This document shows, in pieces, positions 37,131 to 46,498 of a DNA stretch of 64,000 nucleotides (the first letter of the stretch is position 1; each line of letters opens with the position of its first letter). Source of the DNA: Carallia brachiata (taxonomy: Eukaryota > Streptophyta > Magnoliopsida > Malpighiales > Rhizophoraceae). The stretch covers positions 2,497,204 through 2,561,203 of the forward strand of contig JADCRB010000065.1 of NCBI GenBank assembly GCA_021464245.1. The letters are read 5' to 3'. The notes below the pieces were generated by a model. That model did no database searches. It worked only from the letters and a program-made list of their open reading frames with translations, and was not told the DNA's origin. A program made the translations under genes and the position numbers.

Positions 37131-38852
37131 AACCACTACAACATATAAAACTTATTGTGGTGGTCAAGAAACGCTACATAAAGCCCAAAAAGCGTTGCAT
37201 AAGGTCTAATGCAACGGTTTTCTGGGCGCTACCTTCTCAATCGTAGCAATAGATATTAGGCGGCATTTCTACGGACTTATTGTAACACATTCAAATCCGT
37301 TGCATAAAATGGTTTATGCAGCGGTTTTGCTTGTTTATTGCAGCGCTTTCATTATATCAATTACAGTGGTTATGAAATGTATATGCGACGTTTTGTGTGT
37401 TTTCAAAACGATTTCCTTGTGGTTCAGGCAGCGGTTTTTACATTATCTAAGGGACTACAGGTTGGTCAAGTTCATTTAGGGTAATAGGTTTTTTCTTATC
37501 TTTTCCTCGTGCATGAACTGCCTTTATTGTTGTTGGGCCCCTTTTTTTTTTTGGTCCCTAAAATAACCACAATATAGAAGGCATGAGCAGGCCAGTTCTA
37601 AAACACAAAATCTAGCTAGTAATTCGGTGATTAAAGACATAAAACTCTTACTTACCTTGAGTGCTTCTTTGTTCAACTTGGTGCTGGACCCTTATTTCTT
37701 CCCCATCACAAGTAGGATTAGTTTCCCTCAATTCATTCCCACTTGGTCTAGGAATGTTAGTTTGTATTTGTTGTTGTTCACTTGGTCTACTTCTACCATG
37801 TTCAATAATTAAAGAACCACAACTTAAATCAATGAAGCTATTGATAATTTCAATGTGGCCAATGATAAAATAAAAATTAAAATAATTAGTTGCACTTTTA
37901 ATGATAAAATAATTTCAAAGTGACCAGTGTTAAATTAATAGCTCTTTTTTAAAATAAAAATATGTGTATTTAATTTATCTTTTATTTATGAAGTCAATTA
38001 AAATAATTTATATCACACTTTGAAGCTATCCACCAAGTTTGTTCCTAAATATTTAGCCAATCTTGAAACGTTCCTTTTATTCTTGCATGCATTGGCCTAA
38101 TTAAGCTACAATATGCAACTATGATCGTGGAAAGTAATTGATAATTATGGTGCAAAGAATGAAATTTAATTGTTGATGTTTCTTGCCTATTTCATTGTTC
38201 CAATTATTTTTCAAACCTACATAAAATTGCACCTGCACTTTTTATAAAGTCCATGCTTAAAAAGGGAACCTTTTTTTTTAATCTAATAAGTACATGAACA
38301 ACTTGGTGGCAAGTGAATGCATAAGTTTTGTTCACTCTTGCAACAAAAGAAAATGCCTTGTGGGCTACAAAAGATTTGCTTTGAAAAAGCATAAATTGGA
38401 AGAAAAATAATAAATTAAATATGACAGAAGATTAGCTGAAAAAAAAAACATCAAAAATAGTACTTGGTGAGGTCTCACTAACAGGTTTCTGTAAGTGATT
38501 GAGCTTCTTTTGCTGGGCTTTCAACATCATGTGTTGATGAGATGGTCGTTGAATCATAATAGTCTACCCAACTTGCAAGATTGGACCAACATTTGTCTCA
38601 CTTCTACCTTGTTTAGTCCTTAGTTTTTTTTCTGCATGCTTACTATCAAAGTATGGGTAGAGATAGTGTTCCTTTTTTTCTAGTATAGCCACTCACACCC
38701 TTCATGTCGTGTATCTATAAAATTCACAATGGATTATGTGTTAGATTTACGTCAATAATCAACAATAAAAATTTATAGAGAGTTCAAGCATTATCATCTA
38801 ATCTATGAGAATACAAAACACAAAAAGTACACAAGTCTTATTCACCTTATTC

Positions 38853-40794
38853 CTAATTAGGTGCATCTATCCAGTCCCAAAGTGTGTCATCATCACAATC
38901 TGAATTATCATTAAATTGACCTACTTCAACTCCAAAATCAGTTATTTGCAAGTCAATTATTGTTTTTGGTAGATCTTCTCTTGTCAAACTAGCTTGCTCA
39001 TCACTAGAAACTAGTGCCACATTTGGCATCGTGACATTTGGCTCTCCCAAAATATATCTTGCACATTTGGATTTTCTTCATCTGGACCAAATAGCTCACG
39101 AGGAATCCTTTATATTACATAATAAAATCCTTTCTCAATCGGATCCTCTATATAAAAAACTTGATGAACTTGAGATGCCACCACAAAAGGATCATTAAGA
39201 TAACATAATTTGTTGGAGTTAACACGAGCAAGTCCATAATCATCATTCTCTACATCAAACCAATCACATCGAAACAAAACAACATAACACGAGCAAGTCC
39301 ATAATCATCATTCTCTACATCAAACCAATCACATCGAAACAAAACAACATCAAATTGACCCCAATAATCTAGTTTAATAATTTCCACAATTACTCCATAG
39401 TAGCTCACTTCACCTCTCACCAGATTTCGGTCCCGAGAACTAGCAAAACTATTTGTTAATGCTGTTAGTGTAACGCCACTATTTTGTGTCTTACACCTTA
39501 AATCACATGCTCTTGTGTGGAATCTATATCCATTAATACAATACCCAGTGTAGCACGTGGCTACTGTATTAGGAACAATAGACAACCACCGAATATAAGA
39601 AGGAACGTCTTTATTTGCAACTTGGCTTTGAAACCAAGTTGCAAAATCTTGACTATGATTCTGTGCTCTTGCCCACTTTTTTCTTTGTCTTTCACTTACA
39701 AATAGCTTATGCTCTCTGCAATAAAGTAACAAATAAGAAACTAATGTACGTAATTTAGAAATAATTACAGTGAATTGTAAATATAAACATAGATAAAACT
39801 TACTCGATACATCTTTCCACTTCTTCATCACCACAATTAAACAATACATATCTGAGTGCCTGTTCTAACGAAACAACATCCAAGGTAAAGGCTTTACCCT
39901 TCCTTTTCCCTTTACCCCCAATTGCATGTTCCTTAATAGGTAACATATGTGTCTTTCTATTCTTTATAATGTCAGATTATTTATCATACTTTGTAAAATA
40001 AGTCTTCACCCATCATGCATATATCTAGATCAAAACACTAGGCACTCCTCAACTAAATATCCTTCTGCCATAAAACCTTCAGGCTGGCTAATATTGTGAA
40101 CATATGATTTTAATTTGCACAAGTATCTTTCAATCCCAAACATCCAGCGACAATGTACAGGTCCCCCAAGCCTAATTTTATCAACTAAGTGAATAAGTAA
40201 GTGAATGATTATGTCAAAGAAACTTGGTGGAAAAAACATCTCAAAATGACATAATATTTTACTTATCTCATTTTGCAAGTGATCCAACTCCGCAGATCTC
40301 ACCACTGTACTGCATAAAAATTTAAAGAAAGATCCCAATCTCATCAAGGCCACAGCAACATGCTTTGGAATTGTCTTTCTCATTGCAACTTGAAGAAGAT
40401 AATGCATCAAGAAATGTGCATCATGACTCTTATACCTAGTAATCTTTTTCTCCTTTACATTCACACATATGGATATATTAGATGCATAACTATCAAGAAG
40501 TTTGATACCCTTTATGACATTAGAAAACATCAATTTGTCCTCAGGTGTCATTAAAAACCATGCCTTAGATAGATAAATATATCTACCATCATTAGAAGCA
40601 ATAGGATGAAGCTCCTTTCTTATCCCATCTCCTGTAAATCAAAACGAGCTTTTGCATGATCTTTTGTTTTGCCATGAATATCAAGGATTGTCCCGAGAAT
40701 TCTATCACAAATGTTCTTCTCTATATGCATCACATCTAAATTGTGACGGCATTTATTGTTCTCCCAATATGGCAAACAAAAGAATATGGATTTT
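38853..40794 (-). pseudogene. CACTA TNP2-like transposase remnant (TNP2, DUF4218, DUF4216)
   Basis: Reading down the minus strand from 40794: KSIFFCLPYW, then CRHNLDVMHIEKNICDRILG and GKTKDHAKARFDLQEMGIRK (end of the TNP2 domain). TPEDKLMFSNVIKGIK onward to FFPPSFFDIIIHLLIHLVDK and FGIERYLCKLKSYVHN (40551-40030) is DUF4218. ATCYTGYCINGYRFHT, TQNSGV, YYGVIVEIIKLDYWGQFDVV and LFRCDWFDV (39700-39290) is DUF4216. A C-terminal piece lies at 39050-38853. The order matches intact CACTA transposases. The N-terminal half is missing: at position 40795 (an N) homology stops abruptly. A 65-bp tandem duplication at 39223 shifts the frame. It is not functional. Confidence 0.85.
39223..39352. repeat. 65-bp perfect tandem duplication inside the transposase
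   Basis: Units 39223-39287 and 39288-39352 both begin CACGAGCAAGTCCATAATC and run through ACATCGAAACAAAACAACAT. Because 65 is not a multiple of three, the DUF4216 frame is repeated out of phase. The near-identity implies a young event. Confidence 0.9.
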
Positions 40795-41444
40795 NTAGAG
40801 AAGACAAAATTGAATCCAACAGAGGAGGAGAGATGGAAAGAGATGAGGAAGAAGAGAATGCAGCAAAACGAGAAGAAAAATAAAAAATCTACCATAAAAA
40901 AAAAAACCCACCATTTCACAATAGAAGAAGAAGAGAAGGAAATGATTGGCTTAAGGACAAAAAATTGAGAAGCAAGCGTGTCTGAGCGGGCTTAGTGCTT
41001 AAGCACGCTAAGGCAAAACGAGCGTGGAGAACTTTTTTTTTTTTTTGAAAGGGAGAAAATTTATATACATAACCTCTCAATTTCCATACAATTTTTTGTA
41101 TTTTTACTTTTTTTAAAAAAAATTTTAAAGGTGTTGTATAAAGTATGAAAAAGTGTTGCCTATTTCTATATAAACAGCAGTTATAAACGTTGCTTATTAC
41201 ATGCGACATTTTTAACTGCTGTATAAACACTTGTCGATGCATGAGTCAGCTTTTTGACAACTGTTTTTAACCGCTGCTTAAAAATAGTATATAACACGAT
41301 TTTGAGAACTGCTACTTAATAACCGCTGCATAAACTATTTACGATTTATACAATGGTTTAAACTGCTGCATTAGATCTTATAGGTAGCTGCTAAAAAACT
41401 GCTGCCATAGAACCACATTTATAAGCCCCAAATGTGGTAGTGAA

Positions 41445-41938
41445 ATGAAATTGAAAATGTTATTTGCAAATCATCTTGAGGAAGCAAGGCCTTCACTGGT
41501 GCTCAGAAACATTTGGAAGATGCAGAATGAATTTTGTATAGAGCATATTAAAGTGGATCCCCATACGATTGGAAAAAGAATAATCAGTGTAATTGCAAAC
41601 ACAAATTTTGACTTGCTAATCAAGATGCCTAAAAAACCATAGCCGAGGGTTATAGATGTACATTGGATACCACCTAAACAAGGCCTGCTCAAGATAAATT
41701 GTAATGCAACCTTTGATACCCATTGTCTACAGAAATGCTAATACAATAATCGTCAAGGGCAAGCATGTTTGACAAAAGCCTTCTCCCCCTTACTGCTAAG
41801 GCCTTTGTAGTAGATGAGGTTGTGTATTTAATTAGACACATGGGACAACTAGGGATTATAATTGAAATAGATTTAGAATTAGTATATAATGCTATTATGG
41901 ACCAACAAAAAAACAAAAAAAGTATATAACACTATTCA
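41445..41938 (+). pseudogene. RNase H-like (RVT_3) relic, interrupted by a LINE
   Basis: The frame beginning near 41445 gives IWKMQNEFCIEH, then VIDVHWIPPKQGLLKINCNATFD (the W.PP..G.LK.N.D.. start of RVT_3), and after frameshifts VVYLIRHMGQLGIIIEIDLELVYNAI (the alpha helix and the E-D acidic motif). Stops and frameshifts make it dead. Its right side is cut at 41948 by insertion of the LINE, and its left side abuts the CACTA terminus. It is probably the 3' end of an older non-LTR element. Confidence 0.6.
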
Positions 41939-41948
41939 AGGTCATCAC

Positions 41949-44900
41949 TTGTCGGACAATTGTCGAACATAATTAATTTGTGTGGTCAGAATCTAGCCAC
42001 TTGGGAACAAGACACCTTTGGTAATATTAATCAGCAAATTCAAAAGCTTTGTGATCAACAAGCTTTCTTTAAAAAATCTCCACTAATACCCCCAAATCCT
42101 TTGTCTCTAAAGAAGATACAAGCTGCTATTGATGACTTATTGGTTAAAGAAGAGGCTATATGGGCTCAAAGATTGAGAATCTCATGGCTAAAAAGGGGGA
42201 TAGGCACACCTCCTATTCTCATGCAAAAACAACTCGAAGGCAGCAATGGAACTTTGCTAAATTGATAAGAGATGGTTCAGGCAGGGCCCTACACACTGAT
42301 AGAGATATCACTCAAGCCTTCTCAGACCATTTCAAGTTAAAGTTTTTGCCTCGGGAAGTTTGTGTATGGATCTAGTTTTGGAGGTTGTCCAGCCAAAGGT
42401 TTCTGTACAGATGAATAGCACTTTAAACCGAGCAGCCTTCATAAGGGAATAGATATACCGGGCATTGATCTACATGCACCCGAGTAAGGCTCCCAGGCCA
42501 AATGGAATGCCTGCCCTATTTTATTAATCTTTTTGGTATATTGTGGGTAAGGAGGTAACTACGATGGCTTTGAACATTCTTAACAGTAAGGGGGATCCCA
42601 GCTCTATAAACCATCATGTTTATCTCATTCCAAAGGTAGCTAATCCAGATAAATGCTGAGACTTTCGACCTATAAGCCTAAACAATATTATTTATAAAAT
42701 AATTTCTAAGGCGATTGCAAATAGGCTAAAACTGGCGCTCCCACAGATTATTTTAGAGTCCTAATCAGCTTTTGTTCCTAGCCACCTTATTAATGATAAT
42801 GCTCTCATTGCCTTTAAAGTCTTCCATTTCATGAAGCATAGGTATAGAGGAAAAAAAGGCTATATGGCTTTGAAATTAGATATGACTAAGGTCTATGGTC
42901 GTGTAAAATAGGCTTTCTCGGAAGGAATAATGCTTAAATTGGGTTTCAATAGAGATTGAGTGAATCTTATTATGTGGTATGTATCATTTGTGTCATATTC
43001 TGTTATTGTCAATGGTGTGCCAAAAGAAATCTTTAAACCTCTTAGAGGGCTGAGACAGGAAGGCCCTCTTTCTCCATATCTCTTTTTGTTCCTGTGTTGA
43101 GGAATTCTCGTCTTTACTTTCTCAAGCATCTAGTAATGGCAGATTGCATGGCGTTAAAATCAGCAGACAACCACAGATTACTCATCTATTTTTTGTAAAT
43201 GATAGTCTAATTTTCTCTTAGGCGTCTGTTTCTGAGGCACAATTTCTCTAGAAAATTCTACTTCTTTGTGAAGCGACCTTTAGTCAGAAGGTTAGCATGG
43301 GAAAAACGGATCTTTCGGGTCTCGGAATGTGAATGGTTCGATGAAGGATGCAATCCAAGATTTGCTTGGGATCTCAGCAATATGCCGTCACCATAAATAC
43401 CTATGACTTCCTATGCATGTGAGCTACTCAAAGAAAGGTGCTTTTTGACAAATCTTGGATAGAATCCGTAGAAAATTAGGAGGTTGGCAAGATAATAAAT
43501 TGTTGAAAGCTGGTGGAAAGGTACTGATTAAGGCGATCATCCAAACAATACCAACTTATCTTATAAGTTGTTTTTTACGGCCCAAATCTCCATGCAGTGA
43601 CATTACGTTCTTAGTCAATCGTTTCTAGTGGGGTAACTTTGAGAGCAAGAGTAAAATTCACTGGGCCTCTTGGAGGAAACCTACAAATCCTAAAGGAGCA
43701 GGCGGGTTGGGCTTTAGAGACACTTATGATTTTAATATGGCCATGCTTGTAAAACAAAGTTGGAGACTTATTAGTAATGAAACTTCCTTGTTAGCTCATC
43801 TATTGAAAGCCCGATATTATCGTCATAGTTCTTTCTTGGATGCTTAGATTGGTGGAAATTCAAGCTTTACATGGAAGAGCATTGTGGAAAGTCGAGTGTT
43901 GTTGTTGAAGGGACTATTTTGGCAGGTAGGCACGGGTGGTAGAATTAACAAATGGTTTGACGCATGGTTACCAGATCAAAATGGCTTCAGAGTCTCGTCG
44001 CTGAGGGTTGATTTGGGATCTAATTATGTGGCCAATTTGATTGATCCAGACACCAAACGTTGGAAGGAGTCATTGATACAACAAACTTTTATGCCATCTG
44101 AAAGTTCCCAAATCTTAGCCATCCCTATAAGCTTCCGTGCTCCTGAGGACAAACTTGTGACGCTATCATCAATCTAGCTGCTATATTGTTAAAAGTGCCT
44201 ATGGTCTTGCTCACTCCCTACCAAATCCAAATATAGCCAACTCATCTTCTGAGCGTAACATAACTTTTTGGAAATAGTTATGGCATCTTAAAATTCTCAA
44301 TAAAATAAAGATTTTTGTTTGGCATGCAGTAAGGAATGTGTAGCAGATGTGGTCAGGCTTCTGAGTTAGTTCAACATGTCCTACTAATTTGTCCTTGGGC
44401 GAAGGCTGTGTGGTTTATGAGTCCCTTAGGCCTGCGTCTGGTAGATGAGGAGCATGTGGATTTTGGGGAATGGATTGACTCTATATTTGCAAAAGGTTGT
44501 AGAGATGCTTCAGAGATGGTTTGTATGCTTTCATAGGCTTTGTGGCGTGGTCGCAATTCACTTGTCATGGAAGGGAAACCTGCTCCTCCTTCTATTATCC
44601 TTAAAATGGTACTTAATCTTTTCAATGATTACAGAGCAGCTGTGGACCAGACTATAACACAAGCAAAGGTTGTTGCACCTTACCAATGGCTACCCCCAGA
44701 AGAACACTTTGTTAAGGTTAATACTGATGCTGCTATTGGCCCTGAAAAAGGTGGATTGGGAGCTCTATTTCGGGATCACAAAGGTAGCCCTATTTCAGCT
44801 GTGGCCAAATCTATGTCGGGAAGCTTTGTTGTTGATGTTCTTGAATTGATGTCAATAAGGGAAGCTCTGCTCCAAGCGAGGGACATGAATATTCAGAAGA

Positions 44901-45197
44901 TTTGTGTGGAATCGGATTGCTTGCAGGCTGTCCATTCTATTAACACCTTTGTACAGTCCAATTTTGCCTCTGATCTAGTCGTGGAAGATATCAGAACCTT
45001 AACTTCCTGCTTTGAGTTTTGTTGTATTGTCCATATCAACAAAACATACAATAAGCCAGCTCATGCTCTTGCAAAGTTGGCAGTAGCCCATCCGGATGTG
45101 GTTTGGAGGCTTGTTTCATGTCTAAACCATGTCTATGATTTAGTCCTTGAGGATGTAATCCTTTTACATGGTTATTTCAAAAAAAAAAAAAAAAAAA
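41949..45197 (+). mobile_element. 5'-truncated L1-type LINE, 3.25 kb, with poly-A tail
   Basis: The element ends in an A-run (45180-45198). It is framed by AGGTCATCAC at 41939-41948 and 45198-45207, a target-site duplication in the size range usual for LINEs. Only ORF2 sequence is present (reverse transcriptase, zf-RVT, RNase H); the endonuclease and ORF1 are missing, as expected of 5'-truncated copies made by target-primed reverse transcription. Confidence 0.85.
41960..45181 (+). pseudogene. LINE ORF2 remnant: reverse transcriptase, zf-RVT, RNase H
   Basis: Domains in order: a linker with ATWEQDTFGNINQQIQKL and EEAIWAQRLRISWLKRG (41990-42200), then the reverse transcriptase with DFRPISLNNIIYKIISKAIA, GYMALKLDMTKVYGRV and GLRQEGPLSPYLF (42640-43090). 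The catalytic box, normally F-A-D-D, reads FVND near 43190, so the enzyme would be dead even without the many stops and frameshifts. GGWQDNKLLKAGGKVLIKAI (43480) and FTWKSIVESRVLLLKG (43870) are typical LINE connection segments. MCSRCGQASELVQHVLLICPWA (44336) is the zf-RVT domain. A last clean frame, 44540-45211, is the RVT_3 RNase H (WLPPEEHFVKVNTDAA, GGLGALFRDHKG, CVESDCLQAVHSI, NKPAHALAKLA). Confidence 0.85.
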
Positions 45198-45207
45198 GGT
45201 CATCACA

Positions 45208-45875
45208 ATGAGTGCTCTCCTGAGAGCTAGGCTCTATCATCTTTGATATTGAAGGGGTCTTTTCACAATTGTACGAATGCCACTACAGATGTATTAGTCG
45301 TAGGAAAAAGTCTGTGTGCCAAATTATTCTGTTGCTGACTAGATAGTAAGGCAGGGGAAGAATAAAACTTGTCCCTTGGATTGGGCAACACATCCTCTTC
45401 TGTCACTGGTAAATGTCCTTTGTACTGATGCTGCTTGGCAGGATGAAATGAATTTCCATTTTAACAAAAAAACAAATGAAACTGAAAATAAAAATTTATT
45501 TCTTTTACATTTTTCTTGCAACTTGTATTTATTCTGTGTCTAATAAGCATTTTTGTCAGCCGTCTAATTTACAGCTGTCTTGATAGTCCAGCCAAAATTG
45601 GGGATACAAAAAATGGATAAGGAAATGCACCTTTTTCAAATTTTTAGTGGTCAAGAGCATCTTTTTTTAATGCGACTTCATATTTTAATTTTTGTAAAAA
45701 ATGTTCATATTTTTACCAAAATTAAAAATAAAACTTATCGTACAATTTTATTTTTTAATAATAATAGATAATTATATAATTTATTTAATAATATTTAATA
45801 ATTTTATATTTTATAAAAATTTATATAATTTAAATTTTATATTATTACTTATTATTTTATTATTTTTCTAGTTTC
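45208..45875. other. spacer between the LINE and the ELF4 promoter
   Basis: 45208-45560 is probably the displaced right half of the older element cut by the LINE, but I see no certain RNase H motif. 45720-45870 is almost pure A/T and contains the TTATATAATTTATTTAATAA-type block also present near 55262; it ends about 10 bp before the first evening element. Confidence 0.4.
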
Positions 45876-45879
45876 CCTG

Positions 45880-45899
45880 AAAATATCTTCAAAATATCT
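45880..45899 (+). promoter_or_regulatory. two evening elements upstream of ELF4
   Basis: AAAATATCT occurs twice, at 45880-45888 and 45891-45899, on the coding strand about 190-205 bp before the ELF4 ATG. This nonamer is the evening element bound by the clock MYB proteins CCA1/LHY and RVE8. Arabidopsis ELF4 is known to be controlled through such sites, which give evening-phased expression. The 11-bp spacing puts both copies on about the same face of the helix. Confidence 0.8.
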
Positions 45900-45969
45900 T
45901 GACGCTTATGCGGTTAGCCTAAGCAAAACGAAAGATATTCCTCGGCCACATCACCATTTCGTAGCTACT

Positions 45970-45976
45970 GCGCGTG
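45970..45976 (-). promoter_or_regulatory. FHY3/FAR1-type binding site (FBS)
   Basis: The minus strand reads CACGCGC, the site bound by the light-signalling factors FHY3 and FAR1, which activate Arabidopsis ELF4. It lies about 110 bp before the ATG and 70 bp downstream of the evening elements. A 7-mer can occur by chance; the position beside ELF4 is what makes it credible. Confidence 0.55.
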
Positions 45977-46058
45977 ACCCGAGCAACCCATCTCTTTGGT
46001 TTAACTGGATATTTGTGCTCCACCCTCTCTGAATTCGCGTAGGCTCTACCGGACACAC

Positions 46059-46067
46059 ATGTTGTAA
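46059..46067 (+). other. two-codon upstream ORF before ELF4
   Basis: ATG TTG TAA ends 17 bp before the ELF4 start codon. If the transcript begins upstream, ribosomes would meet this minimal uORF first. The transcription start is not known. Confidence 0.4.
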
Positions 46068-46084
46068 AGTGGCAAAATTGACAG

Positions 46085-46498
46085 ATGACCTCACTGGATT
46101 CACCTTCCACCGCCGAATCGAGCATGGACGACGCTTACCATCCGGCTGCCGGCGAGAATAATATCAACAATCGTCGCCGCAAGCACCGAGAATCGACAAC
46201 AAAAGACGAAGAAAGTGGGTCCCAGGTAGGAGAATCCGAGGTTTGGGCAGCATTCAGCAACAACTTTCGGGAGGTGCAGTCGGTGTTGGACCGAAACAGG
46301 GCGTTGATTCGACAGGTGAACGAGAATCATCAGTCCAGGATTCCCGACAACATGGTCAAGAACGTCGCCTTGATTCAAGAAATTAACGGCAACATCTCCA
46401 AGGTTGTCTCCCTCTACTCTGACTTGTCCACTAATTTCTTCTCTGTGTGTCATCAACGAAACAGCAAGACCGGCGACGACGGTGACGGTGAAGGTTAA
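46085..46498 (+). CDS. ELF4: EARLY FLOWERING 4 (ELF4), circadian evening-complex component
   Basis: A single-exon gene of 137 codons; ELF4-family genes (DUF1313) are normally intronless. The conserved block is residues 52-122: EVWAAFSNNFREVQSVLDRN, then LIRQVNENHQSRIPDNMVKN and VALIQEINGNISKVVSLYSD, ending LSTNFFSVCHQR. The VVSLYSDLST.F.S..HQR ending and the length point to ELF4 itself rather than the shorter ELF4-like paralogues. The protein is a small nuclear alpha-helical hairpin that binds ELF3; with LUX they form the evening complex, which represses clock and growth genes at dusk. The N-terminus (1-51) is polar and low-complexity with a basic RRRKHR patch that may aid nuclear entry. The ATG at 46085 is the first in this frame, with ATG 14 codons later (MDDAYHP) as an alternative. 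The promoter carries evening elements and an FHY3/FAR1 site. The C-terminal GDDGDGEG is acidic. Confidence 0.95.
   Translation: MTSLDSPSTAESSMDDAYHPAAGENNINNRRRKHRESTTKDEESGSQVGESEVWAAFSNNFREVQSVLDRNRALIRQVNENHQSRIPDNMVKNVALIQEINGNISKVVSLYSDLSTNFFSVCHQRNSKTGDDGDGEG

Larger units (their letters stand above)
37134..41442 (-). mobile_element. CACTA (En/Spm) DNA transposon, 4.3 kb, defective
   Basis: The left end reads CACTACAACATATAAAA and the right end AAATGTGGTAGTG, so both termini are CACTAC when read inward. The three bases outside are AAC and AAA, a near-match to the 3-bp CACTA target duplication. Subterminal repeats are clear: GCAGCGGTTTT or GCAACGGTTTT several times in 37210-37440, and AACCGCTGCATAA or AACTGCTGCAT several times in 41170-41420 in inverse orientation. 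Transposase remnants on the minus strand (38853-40794) confirm the class. Confidence 0.85.
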
